A stretch of DNA of 64,000 bases from Paraflavitalea devenefica (GTDB lineage: Bacteria; Bacteroidota; Bacteroidia; Chitinophagales; Chitinophagaceae): assembly GCF_011759375.1 (NCBI RefSeq), contig NZ_JAARML010000002.1, forward strand, positions 1,612,001-1,676,000, read 5' to 3'. The notes under the pieces were generated by a model. That model had not been told where the DNA came from and searched no databases. It saw only the letters and a list, made by a program, of their open reading frames with translations. Positions 24,822 through 33,813 of this stretch are shown here, piece by piece. The position numbers and the translations under genes are program-made. How positions within the stretch are numbered: position 1 is the first letter of the stretch; each line of letters begins with the position of its first letter.

Positions 24822-27800
24822 ATGCCTCCTGTAACAGATGGGCGCTGGAATGGTATTGCTCAAACTCCCGGCGACTCCCGCACAACCGGCGATGGCGCCG
24901 GCGTATTCCCCGTTCATGGTCTTCTATTAAAAAATGGTAATGTCCTGATCTGGTCAGGCCACGTGGAATTTTCCCATTACCTCACAGAGTCTTATGAATG
25001 GGACCCCAACCAACCCATTAGCACGGCTATCAAGACCGTATTCCCTTCGGGGGTAGACATCTTCTGCTGTCACCATGCTTTGCTCGATGATGGCCGGGTA
25101 CTTACCATTGGCGGTGCTGCCGCCACACACGGTACAGGTATCCGGGATATCTGTATTTATGACCCCGCTACACATGCATGGACCAAAATAGGCGACCTCA
25201 GTGAGCCACGCTGGTATCCTACCATGGTAGCATTGCCCGATGGCAGTTATGTAGTGTTTTCAGGGCGAGGTAGCTCTTCTTCTGTTATTTCTTCTACTAC
25301 GGAATTATTACGGCCTCCTTTTACCGGTCCCGGTTACATGCCCACGGTATTGGCCGGCGCCGATAAAACATTCGCCACCTATCCGGGCATGCACCTTGTG
25401 CCTGGTGGCAAGGTGGTGTATTCAGGCACTACCTGGCGGTATGAAGCAGGTCAATCGTCACCCATCAACACCTTTTCCTTTGTAAAAACAGGGGCCAACA
25501 GTGGCGCCTGGATTGATGAAGGGCTGATGCCCAACGTACCTAACCGGGAAGAGGGAACTTCTGTACTGCTGCCGCCTGCGCAGGATGGTAAAATATTGCT
25601 GGTAGGTGGGGGATGGCCGGTATCGCAGAATGCTGGTACTGGTCACAGGGCGGGCTCAGAACTGGATGCGGCGGAGATACTCGATACCCAAAGCGGCGCT
25701 TTTGCCTGGCACCGCATTGCTGATATGAACCTGCCGCGGGTAAACCCTAATGCTGTGCTGTTGCCGGATGGAAAAATACTGGTGCATGGCGGGCATAACA
25801 GTTACAAATGGACGCCTGGCCTCACGCCCTCCAACCAGGCCGAGATCTATGATCCTGTACTGGATACCTGGACGCTGGCAGATACCATGGGCGCTTCCCG
25901 TCAATACCATTCTACTTCCATCCTGCTGCCCAATGGAAAAGTATTTACAGCCGGTGGTGTTGATCCTGCCCAGAGCGAGCCCGGCGTAGGCGGCACCCTG
26001 AACCAGAAGACCTTTGAACTATATGAACCTACCTATTTCTTCAATGGTACAAGGCCCACGATCACCAGCATCCGCCGCGATGATGGGCCGGCCACAGAGA
26101 TCAGCTATGGCGGACAGTTTTTAGTTGATACACCCGATGCTGCCAGCATCATCCGGGTGGTGATCATGCGCACGGGTTCTATGACCCACCATACAGACAC
26201 GGAACAACGTTATGTACCGCTCGATTTTGTACCTGATGGTACCGGTACTTTACGGGTGGGTGTAACCGGTGATGCCAGCATTGCGCCGCCCGGCATTTAT
26301 ATGGTATGGATCATCGGTACGGGTAACCTGCCCTGCCAGCAGGCGCACTTTATTACCCTTACAAAAAAGAGCTGTTACATCATTACCGATCGGTCGCATG
26401 TTTCCAATGATGAAGTGGCGCCTGCATCACCTTCTACCTTTGATGATGCTTTTTATGTGGTGATGGATGGATTCCTGCCGGCCGAATTAGGCATTCCACT
26501 CCCGGTGCCCGCCGACATTACCCCCTTCGCGCCTACTATCGAATTCAGGAAAGCAGATCATACATTGATTACCCAGATCACTGCAGAACCGCAGGCCTTG
26601 CTCACAGAAGTAACGCCTCCGCCTGCAGGCACCCGGCAGCGCTTTACTTTCAAATACCGCCTGCGCTTTGCCAATAACCAACCGTTCTTCCAGGCCGATA
26701 TGACTACGCCCATTGAAATACAGGATGTGCATATCCATGCCGCCAAAAGTGGTTATACGGCCCATGGCAGGATCGTGCTTACCCATCAGCCCAATCCTTA
26801 CATGCTGGATGGCGCCACCCATTGGCTGAGCACCGATCTCCGGGTATTTCAGTTAACAGAAGGCAGTGCAAAATTTGGCCAGCCCGCCATTGGCAATACA
26901 GAAGCATCGGCCATTAGTTTCCTGCAGGGTGTATTGAACAGCCTGAATGGAAGCCCGGCCGCCGGCGCAACGCAATTTGACAGTGAGCTAAATCCTGATC
27001 CCGAGATCAGCAGACTGGAACTGGGGCGCACACGCGGCGGACTAAGGGTATTCAACTTTGCCATTGCCAAAGTGCGCTATAAGGGCAGGTCACTGAATGC
27101 AACCGATGTGCGGGCATTCTTCAGGATGTTCATGTCCACTTCTCCCAGTGTGGCATTCAACAGTTCTACTACTTACCGGCGGGGCATCAATACAGCCGGA
27201 GCGCCTATTCCCTTATTGGGTTTATCCGGTGGTGACATACTCACCATTCCATTCTTTGCAGAGGCACGGGTAAATACGGCTATTCAAAGTATGCTGGACC
27301 AGGGAGATATCAACAACAGAAGGACCATCTCCCATGCTGCCGGCGCTGAAACCTATGCTTTCTTTGGTTGCTTCCTCGACTTTAACCAAACGGCCTTGCG
27401 TTTTCCCTTGCACCCTGGTGGTAATGGACCTTACAGCAGCGGCTTAAAGTCTGTCCAGGAATTGGTCAGGGGCCGTCACCAGTGTCTGGTGGCGGAGATC
27501 CATTTTGCCAGTGATCCCATCAATGAAGGAGAAACGCCCGGTTCCAATGACAACTTATCACAACGCAACCTGGCCATTGTAGAATCCGATAATCCGGGCG
27601 GCCCCGTTACCCATACCATCCAGCATACCATTGAGATCAAGGCTTCTGAGCAAATGGGAGTGAATAACAAATTCCGTATGCCTTACTTTGCCCTGCCTCA
27701 TGCCGGCGATACGCCGCCCGACCACCACCAGCAAAGGAGGGAGATGGTATTGATCGCCAATGATGAGCTGATCATTGAATGGAAAAACCTTCCGCGCAAC

Positions 27801-28550
27801 TCAAAAGCTACGTTATACATTCCTGCACTGCAGGCCGAAGACATCATCAAAATGTCAAGGCTTCGTCCCGGTCCCGAAGTGCTGGAGCTGGTAGATGAGC
27901 ATACCATCAGTTGTGCCGTGAATGAAATTACCTACATACCATTGCCCTCCGGCCGCAGCTTCAACCTCGCTGCGTTATTGTCTATAGAATTACCCTCAGA
28001 TGTATATAAGGGCGTAAAGCGGACGGTAAACGGAAAGGTGATGTATGAGAAAGGCCAAAGGTTTAATGTGACCTTTAAGCAGGTAGAAGGCATGAAGAGG
28101 AAAATACTGGGTGCTTTTGAACTGGTGATACCGGTAAGCTCCGCAGAATTGTTGCTGGAGAATGAGATGCAGGACTATGCCGTATTCAAACACATCTTTA
28201 GAAGTATACCCACGAATGATCGTTGGTATCCGGTGTTTGAACGTTATCTGCAGCATACCGGCGAGCGGGTCAATGGCTTTGGTGGCAATGCGGGCCTTAT
28301 TGAAGCATCGCCGGATGGTATATCCGGGCAAACAGCCATACTGCTGCCACCGCGCTCCTTGTGTTGCAGGCTACGCAATGCCTTATGGTTGATGGCGGCT
28401 ATCATGCTGTTGCTGCTGGCCATTGGACTGATCAGTGGCGTGGGCATCAACAGGGCCATGGCCATTATCATCGGCCTGCTTACCCTGCTCATGGCTGCCG
28501 GTATCATCTGGATGATACGGCTGCAATGCTTTTGCAAAAGAGCAGATTAA
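24822..28550 (+). CDS. Copper radical oxidase (galactose oxidase-like) with long unknown C-terminal part and tail anchor
   Basis: 1242 residues from the ATG at 24822 (MPPVTDGRWNG). The frame extends back to 24702 through a GTG, adding 40 residues. Residues ~1-400 are kelch repeats of the galactose oxidase central domain (several ALLPDGKILVHGG-type strands). ~405-512 is the C-terminal domain of that family. The copper and cofactor residues line up: C82 (DIFC) with Y132 (RWYPT) for the thioether cofactor, Y362-H363 (RQYHS) and H456 (THHTDTEQR). It is therefore predicted to oxidise a primary alcohol or aldehyde with O2, giving H2O2. Residues ~515-1175 match nothing I know. Two membrane helices (~1192-1236) end the protein. 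No signal peptide is evident, so which side of the membrane the enzyme faces is unclear. Confidence 0.85.
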   Translation: MPPVTDGRWNGIAQTPGDSRTTGDGAGVFPVHGLLLKNGNVLIWSGHVEFSHYLTESYEWDPNQPISTAIKTVFPSGVDIFCCHHALLDDGRVLTIGGAAATHGTGIRDICIYDPATHAWTKIGDLSEPRWYPTMVALPDGSYVVFSGRGSSSSVISSTTELLRPPFTGPGYMPTVLAGADKTFATYPGMHLVPGGKVVYSGTTWRYEAGQSSPINTFSFVKTGANSGAWIDEGLMPNVPNREEGTSVLLPPAQDGKILLVGGGWPVSQNAGTGHRAGSELDAAEILDTQSGAFAWHRIADMNLPRVNPNAVLLPDGKILVHGGHNSYKWTPGLTPSNQAEIYDPVLDTWTLADTMGASRQYHSTSILLPNGKVFTAGGVDPAQSEPGVGGTLNQKTFELYEPTYFFNGTRPTITSIRRDDGPATEISYGGQFLVDTPDAASIIRVVIMRTGSMTHHTDTEQRYVPLDFVPDGTGTLRVGVTGDASIAPPGIYMVWIIGTGNLPCQQAHFITLTKKSCYIITDRSHVSNDEVAPASPSTFDDAFYVVMDGFLPAELGIPLPVPADITPFAPTIEFRKADHTLITQITAEPQALLTEVTPPPAGTRQRFTFKYRLRFANNQPFFQADMTTPIEIQDVHIHAAKSGYTAHGRIVLTHQPNPYMLDGATHWLSTDLRVFQLTEGSAKFGQPAIGNTEASAISFLQGVLNSLNGSPAAGATQFDSELNPDPEISRLELGRTRGGLRVFNFAIAKVRYKGRSLNATDVRAFFRMFMSTSPSVAFNSSTTYRRGINTAGAPIPLLGLSGGDILTIPFFAEARVNTAIQSMLDQGDINNRRTISHAAGAETYAFFGCFLDFNQTALRFPLHPGGNGPYSSGLKSVQELVRGRHQCLVAEIHFASDPINEGETPGSNDNLSQRNLAIVESDNPGGPVTHTIQHTIEIKASEQMGVNNKFRMPYFALPHAGDTPPDHHQQRREMVLIANDELIIEWKNLPRNSKATLYIPALQAEDIIKMSRLRPGPEVLELVDEHTISCAVNEITYIPLPSGRSFNLAALLSIELPSDVYKGVKRTVNGKVMYEKGQRFNVTFKQVEGMKRKILGAFELVIPVSSAELLLENEMQDYAVFKHIFRSIPTNDRWYPVFERYLQHTGERVNGFGGNAGLIEASPDGISGQTAILLPPRSLCCRLRNALWLMAAIMLLLLAIGLISGVGINRAMAIIIGLLTLLMAAGIIWMIRLQCFCKRAD

Positions 28551-28566
28551 TAAACAAGATAGAAAG

Positions 28567-28608
28567 CCAATGTCCCGATAGCTACCGTAAAGCATATCAG
28601 GACATTGG
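28567..28608 (+). terminator. Terminator after the oxidase gene
   Basis: CCAATGTCC (28567-28575) pairs with GGACATTGG (28600-28608), extendable to 13 pairs with one G-U, and is followed by TTTTTTTATT. It is 17 bases after the stop. Confidence 0.8.
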
Positions 28609-28745
28609 TTTTTTTATTGGAAGTTGGTGGCCTTCAATATCCTCCAACAACACAAACCGGGGATAAACGATCAGGTAGCCCATCATTATATTTATCATCA
28701 GGAAATGAAATGATCTTTGTCATTTTTTATTTGCTATTCTGGCCT

Positions 28746-28753
28746 TAGATTTG
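28746..28753 (+). promoter_or_regulatory. Bacteroidota -7 promoter box
   Basis: TAGATTTG fits TAnnTTTG and lies 14 bases before the TTG start proposed for the small Cys protein, so the mRNA would have a very short leader. No well-spaced -33 box is seen. Confidence 0.45.
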
Positions 28754-28767
28754 CACAAATTTCGTAC

Positions 28768-29139
28768 TTGAAACAGGCAGGCGCCATATTATTGCTGGTG
28801 ATCGTAATGGCACAAACCTTCAGCAAATGCTGGCTGATAGTGGGTTTTGTCATCAATCAGCGCACCATTGCCGCCACTTTGTGCGAAAACCGGGCAAAGC
28901 CCAACTCTTCTTGTCATGGTAAATGTTACTTGCGTAAACAGATGGCCGCCCAGGACCAACAGGAAAATGCTCCCCTGAATAGCGGTAAAGAAAAATTTGA
29001 AGTATTGTTGTTCAATCAGGTGGCTGAACAGATGCCTGTTGAACCCGTTACAGCTATATCCAATCATTTTCCTGCCTATACAGCAACAACCATTCAACGG
29101 TCTGTTGCCGCCATCTTCCATCCTCCACGCGTGGCATAA
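28768..29139 (+). CDS. Small membrane protein with C-x(8)-C-x(3)-C motif, metal-uptake accessory
   Basis: About 123 residues from a TTG at 28768. The frame reaches back to 28717 without an ATG; the first in-frame ATG is at 28807, inside the membrane segment. One membrane helix (QAGAILLLVIVMAQTFSKCWLIVGF) is followed by TLCENRAKPNSSCHGKCYLRKQM and a variable tail. Short proteins with an N-terminal helix and this LC-N-KP-C-GKCYL-K pattern are frequent in Bacteroidota directly upstream of TonB-dependent receptors for metals. The clustered Cys and His suggest copper or iron handling in the periplasm, which is inference. The TonB receptor starts 204 bases downstream. Confidence 0.65.
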   Translation: MKQAGAILLLVIVMAQTFSKCWLIVGFVINQRTIAATLCENRAKPNSSCHGKCYLRKQMAAQDQQENAPLNSGKEKFEVLLFNQVAEQMPVEPVTAISNHFPAYTATTIQRSVAAIFHPPRVA

Positions 29140-29342
29140 TTCCCGTAGTGTTTCCTTTTGAATGCTTTCGTTTACATCCTGCAAACCGGTTGCAGGTATG
29201 TTGAACGGGTGGTATTCCTATGCAGGCTCCCGATTCATGCTTTGAATTATTCACTTCATGCAGCATCTGATTGAAGTGACACGTTGTTCCATGCACTTTT
29301 GCGGCGGCAAAGTGCCCATACTTCAGCCAAAACCGGACTATA

Positions 29343-31676
29343 ATGAAAAGAGTTATTCCATACCTTATCACACTTTGTGGGGTATTATTCATACAACATG
29401 CTTTTGCCCAATCCCTTTTCCGCGGAAAAGTAATTGATGGCATCACCAAAGAACCCATTGCCCGTGCTTCTGTACAGGTGAAAGGCACTCAACTGGGCGC
29501 CTTTACCAATAACCAGGGCGCCTTTGAACTATCCATACCTGCCGGACAACAAACATTGATCATTTCTTCCTTAGGCTATCAGCCGGTTACAATACCTGTG
29601 GAGCCGCAACAAACAGCATTCATCATCGCCCTGCAATCCAGTAACAATACCATGCAGGAAATCGTGATCTCGGCCAACCGGGATATGGCCCGGCGTTCAC
29701 AAGCCCCGGTAGCGATCAATACATTGACGGCAAAGACCATACAGGATGCCAAACCCATTACCGTCGACCAGGTGCTCAATAAAGTAAGCGGTGTATACAT
29801 GGTGAACCTCGGCAATGAGCAACATTCCATGAGCATCCGTCAGCCCATGACCACCAAAAGCTTATTCCTCTACCTCGAAGATGGCATTCCTATCCGTACT
29901 ACCGGCTTGTTCAACCACAATGCCTTGCTGGAAATGAACATGGCTGCGGTGCGGAACATTGAAGTCATCAAGGGACCTTCTTCTTCCCTCTATGGCAGTG
30001 AAGCCATTGGCGGTGTGGTGAACTTCATTACCCTCGTGCCACCGGCATTGCCTTCCTTAAAATTATCGGTACAGGGCAATGACATTGGTTACCGGCGTGC
30101 CGATGTACAAACCGGTTTCATCAGCGGTAAATGGGGCGTGAGCGTGAACGGTTATTATGCCGATAAACGCAACAGCTACATTGAATACAGCGGCTTTCAC
30201 AAAGGTGTCCTCAGTGCACGCATTGACTATCGCTTCAGTGATAAGACGCTGCTCACCAACAGCATTACCTGGCTGGATTACTACAGTGATATGCCGGGCG
30301 GCATTGACAGCACAAAATTTGCCAACAAGTCTTTCCTTAATCCGCAAACCTTTACCTACCGCGAAGTGGATGCCCTGCGTTACCGCTCCACACTCAACCA
30401 TATATGGAACAACAGGAGCAGGAGCAGTATATCCGTGATGTATCGTGACAATTCCATTGGGCAAAATCCTGCTTATTCCGTGAAGGATGATTACCGCCGG
30501 CAGGGGAGTGGCTGGCTGGGTAAAAAAGACCTGGCGCATGGTGAGATCAACGATGCCTCTTTCAACAGCTATGCGGTCATTGCCCAGCATAAGCAACAGT
30601 TCGCCTGGAAAGAGGCGGCCATCATTGCCGGTGTAAGTGCTGATGTTAGTCCGTCTACCTACCGGGCCGATTACATCCGCATCAAAAAAGATACCGTATC
30701 GGGGAAATATGTCAGCTATACACAGCCCGACAGTGTACTGACCCATTACCGCAACAACATCAACAACTATGCGGCCTTCATCAATGCTGAGTTTTCACCG
30801 GTGGAGAAACTGCGGGTGGTAGCTTCCCTGCGTTATGATCTGTTCCGCTACAAATTCGATAACTACTTAAAGCCTTCTTCCTACAGTGGCTCACCCGATA
30901 CCACCAATCGTTTCAGTGCCGTGAGCCCCAAAGTGGGTTTTACGTACAACTTCAGCCGCGCTGCCGGCCTGTATGCCAACTACAGCCAGGGTTTTGTACC
31001 GCCGCAGGTAACAGAAATGTACCGGGGGGTGAAAGTACCCAACCTGGACCCTTCTGTTTTCTATAACTATGAAGTGGGCGGCTGGGTGTCATTGGTAAAG
31101 GGCAGACTGAGTGCTGATGTGAGTGCGTATTACCTGGATGGTACCAATGAAGTAGTGTCGGTAAAGCTGGATAATGGTTCTACCGAGAACCGCAATGCCG
31201 GTAAAACTTTACACAAGGGTATTGAATTGGGCGTTAATGCCACGCCGGTGAAGGATATCAGTTTCCGTTTCAGTGGCGCTTACAGTCGCCATGAGTTTAC
31301 CAGCTTCAATGAGAAGGGCGTAAAATACGATGGCAATGAAATGAATGGTGCGCCCAACTGGATCTATAATACCGAATTGTGGTATCGCCCTGCTTATATA
31401 AAGGGGCTGCGCCTCGGTGTAGAGTGGCAGCATGTAGGCAGCTACTGGCTCGATCCGGTCAATACCGTGAAGTATCCAGGTCTCAACGTGGTGCATGTGC
31501 GCGCAGGTTACCAGTGGAAGGCGCTGGAAGTATGGGTGAATCTGACCAATGTGGGTGATAGCTATTATGCTTACACGGCCAGCAAAAGCAGTTTTGGCTA
31601 TAGCTACAATCCTGCGGAGCCGCGCAATATGACGACCGGTATTGCCTATGATTTTGGTCACCTCTTTAAAAAATAA
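29343..31676 (+). CDS. TonB-dependent outer-membrane receptor, metal or siderophore type
   Basis: 777 residues. Signal peptide MKRVIPYLITLCGVLFIQHAFAQ, then a carboxypeptidase-regulatory-like domain (~24-108: FRGKVIDGITKEPIARASVQVKGTQLGAF), a TonB plug (~125-230: VDQVLNKVSGVYMVN, VRNIEVIKGPSSSLYGSEAIGGVVNFIT) and a 22-strand barrel ending in an aromatic residue region. Length is that of siderophore, haem or metal receptors, far shorter than SusC proteins, and no SusD follows. The PepSY membrane protein starts 3 bases after the stop, so the two are co-transcribed. That pairing is typical of iron or copper acquisition in Bacteroidota. The ligand is not determined by the sequence. Confidence 0.92.
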   Translation: MKRVIPYLITLCGVLFIQHAFAQSLFRGKVIDGITKEPIARASVQVKGTQLGAFTNNQGAFELSIPAGQQTLIISSLGYQPVTIPVEPQQTAFIIALQSSNNTMQEIVISANRDMARRSQAPVAINTLTAKTIQDAKPITVDQVLNKVSGVYMVNLGNEQHSMSIRQPMTTKSLFLYLEDGIPIRTTGLFNHNALLEMNMAAVRNIEVIKGPSSSLYGSEAIGGVVNFITLVPPALPSLKLSVQGNDIGYRRADVQTGFISGKWGVSVNGYYADKRNSYIEYSGFHKGVLSARIDYRFSDKTLLTNSITWLDYYSDMPGGIDSTKFANKSFLNPQTFTYREVDALRYRSTLNHIWNNRSRSSISVMYRDNSIGQNPAYSVKDDYRRQGSGWLGKKDLAHGEINDASFNSYAVIAQHKQQFAWKEAAIIAGVSADVSPSTYRADYIRIKKDTVSGKYVSYTQPDSVLTHYRNNINNYAAFINAEFSPVEKLRVVASLRYDLFRYKFDNYLKPSSYSGSPDTTNRFSAVSPKVGFTYNFSRAAGLYANYSQGFVPPQVTEMYRGVKVPNLDPSVFYNYEVGGWVSLVKGRLSADVSAYYLDGTNEVVSVKLDNGSTENRNAGKTLHKGIELGVNATPVKDISFRFSGAYSRHEFTSFNEKGVKYDGNEMNGAPNWIYNTELWYRPAYIKGLRLGVEWQHVGSYWLDPVNTVKYPGLNVVHVRAGYQWKALEVWVNLTNVGDSYYAYTASKSSFGYSYNPAEPRNMTTGIAYDFGHLFKK

Positions 31677-31678
31677 CC

Positions 31679-33349
31679 ATGCCCTTTAAACAATACATCC
31701 GCCGGCACCTATACCGGTGGCACCGCATCGCCAGTCTCATCATTGCCTTGCCGGTGCTCTTATGGGCGGTGAGCGGTTTCATGCATCCGCTGATGACCAA
31801 CATCCGTCCGCAGGTGGCTACCCAACGGTTAATGGCGCCTGTTATAGATACGTCAAAAATAAAAATATCGCTGGCGGCTGCGCTGCAAAAGAACCATATG
31901 GATACCTTCCGTAGCTTCCGGCTGGTGGCGATGAACGACAACTGGTTTTACCAGGTACAACTGCCCGGCAGCAAAGTGTTGAAATATTACAGTGCAGATA
32001 ACGGCAAACTATTGCCGCAAGGTGATGAACTCTATGCCCGTTACCTCGCGAAGCAATTCCTCGAAGGCGATGAGCAGGCCGCCGCTGTCGCCAAAGCCGG
32101 TAAAATGCTGGTCGCTTTAAAACCGGAACCCTTACCCGATGGCAGCACTACCGATGCAGCAGAAGCCCTCTCCGGCGATCATGATTGCTGCACCAGTACC
32201 ATGGCGGCTATCATGAACAACAGCAAGGGAGCGAAAGTAAACGGTGTGACTTTCATTGAGCAGTTTGATAAAGAATACAAATACGTGAACCGTTACCTGC
32301 CGGCCTACCGCGTGAGCTTTGACCGGGCCGATGGTATACGTATTTACGTAGAGACGGCGCAGGACCGCTTTGCGTTTGCTACCGACAATAACCGTTATGC
32401 ATTTGATACCTTCTTTGCCTTATTCCATACCCTGAGTTGGCTGGATGTATTGGGCAAAGGGAAGCATGTGGTGGAAATAGGTATCATGGCGCTGGCCATG
32501 TTTACCACGGTGATGGGCTTGTACATATTCTTCACCACGAAATCGAAGAAACCCAATGGTAACCTGACTGTGCGAGCCCGCCGCATCCATCGCATTACAT
32601 CCTTGTCTGCTTCTTTGTTTACGTTGCTCTTCACCTTCAGCGGCGCCTTCCATGCCTGGGAGAAACTACAGCCCGATACCCGGCGCCTGTATGAAACGGC
32701 TACCCGTTTTTCCGCCACGCAGGCTGCGCCCGACTGGCAAAAGCTGCATGCGGCAGTGGGAGAGGGGAAGCTGATCACCAATGTATCACTGGTAAATATG
32801 CCCGGCGGCCCTTACTGGCAGGTATTCCATAAGGGACTTCAGCCCGTGGAAAAGAAGGCGGCTCCGGCAGGCGGGAAAGACCTCATGAAAAGCATGAATG
32901 TGCCGCCACCCAATACCTTGTACATACAGGCCGCTGATTACACAGTATTGCCATCCGGCGAACAACAATATGCACGATACCTGGCAACAACCTTCAGTGG
33001 CCGGCAGGCGGATAAGATCCTGTCCGTTACGCCCATCACCAGGTTTGCCGGCGAATATGGTTTTGTGAACAAGCGCCTGCCGGTATGGAAAGTGGGCTAT
33101 GCAGAAAACAGTAAGGAACGTTATTATGTGGAAACCGGCAGCGGTAAACTGGCCGCCCTGGTCAATGACAACGACCTGGCGGAAGGGTACAGTTTTGCCT
33201 TGTTCCACAAGCACCACTTTATGGACTGGGGCGGTAAAACCCTGCGGGATATCAGTACCATGTTCTGGGCATTCATGCAGGTGCTGATGGTGGGAGTTGG
33301 ATTATGGTTCTGGATGAAAGTGCTCAGGCGGCCGAAGGCAGCCCGGTAG
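31679..33349 (+). CDS. PepSY-associated membrane protein, probable metal reductase partner of the TonB receptor
   Basis: 556 residues with four main membrane helices (~13-35, ~262-284, ~308-330 and ~525-550). It opens with the family mark KQYIRRHLYRWHRIASLIIALPVLLWAVSGFM, repeated in part at RARRIHRITSLSASLFTLLFTFSGAFHAWEKL. PepSY-like periplasmic segments lie between (YVNRYLPAYRVSFDRADGIRIYVETAQDRF and a second copy FVNKRLPVWKVGYAENSKERYYVETGSGKL). His residues in the helices could bind haem. Relatives are ferric-siderophore reductases, which release iron after uptake. A GDHDCCTS patch at ~165 is a possible metal site. It follows the receptor by 2 bases. Confidence 0.87.
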   Translation: MPFKQYIRRHLYRWHRIASLIIALPVLLWAVSGFMHPLMTNIRPQVATQRLMAPVIDTSKIKISLAAALQKNHMDTFRSFRLVAMNDNWFYQVQLPGSKVLKYYSADNGKLLPQGDELYARYLAKQFLEGDEQAAAVAKAGKMLVALKPEPLPDGSTTDAAEALSGDHDCCTSTMAAIMNNSKGAKVNGVTFIEQFDKEYKYVNRYLPAYRVSFDRADGIRIYVETAQDRFAFATDNNRYAFDTFFALFHTLSWLDVLGKGKHVVEIGIMALAMFTTVMGLYIFFTTKSKKPNGNLTVRARRIHRITSLSASLFTLLFTFSGAFHAWEKLQPDTRRLYETATRFSATQAAPDWQKLHAAVGEGKLITNVSLVNMPGGPYWQVFHKGLQPVEKKAAPAGGKDLMKSMNVPPPNTLYIQAADYTVLPSGEQQYARYLATTFSGRQADKILSVTPITRFAGEYGFVNKRLPVWKVGYAENSKERYYVETGSGKLAALVNDNDLAEGYSFALFHKHHFMDWGGKTLRDISTMFWAFMQVLMVGVGLWFWMKVLRRPKAAR

Positions 33350-33813
33350 GGGTGGGTAATGGGCAGTTAATGGACGAGGAATGCCCAGGGAATGGTCTAA
33401 GTATTGCCTGAACCTTGCACTGGTACACTATAGAAGGGTACGTATTTAGAGCACTCCAGTGCGCTTTTCTGGGCATTCACTGGCCATGTTTGGCGCACTT
33501 CACTCCCGGTGGGGATGTTATACGTGCTGTTTAAGCCACATTACAGCCTCATCGCGCCCCGATCTCAATCATTTCAGAAAAGCCCTCACGAAGGATAAAA
33601 GCCGGGGATTATGGCTAAAAAACTGCCAAATTTCTTTAATCCATGTGTCAACCATGTGTCAACCATGTGTCAACCATGTGTCAAACAAGTGCGCTTCATT
33701 GGAGAAAGGGGGTATTTGACACATGGATCACACATGGATCAAACAACCTTTGTACGAGGTTAAGAGGTACTTATTTTCTTCCCGGAATGGGGGGAATATG
33801 GATGTAGATGATC
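33350..33813. other. Gene-free stretch with tandem 11-bp repeats
   Basis: No convincing gene in 464 bases. An 86-codon frame at 33459-33719 is produced largely by the repeat. GCACTGG (near 33417) and CCAGTGC (near 33456) form a loose inverted pair. The main feature is the repeat block at 33641. Confidence 0.6.
33641..33726. repeat. Four tandem CCATGTGTCAA units plus an inverted copy
   Basis: CCATGTGTCAA occurs four times without a gap (33641-33684), one unit per helical turn. An exact inverted copy, TTGACACATGG, lies at 33716-33726, followed by a partial copy, CACATGG (33731-33737). The direct and inverted copies can pair as a stem. It sits between the convergent PepSY and porin-like genes, nearer the latter's 3' end. 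Confidence 0.8.

Noticed and set aside
33459..33719. An 86-codon frame with repeated Cys/His/Val.
   Set aside because: Produced mainly by the 11-bp repeat; no start signal and no homology look.
33641..33726. CRISPR-like array.
   Set aside because: Units are 11 bp, contiguous and without spacers; no cas gene is present.
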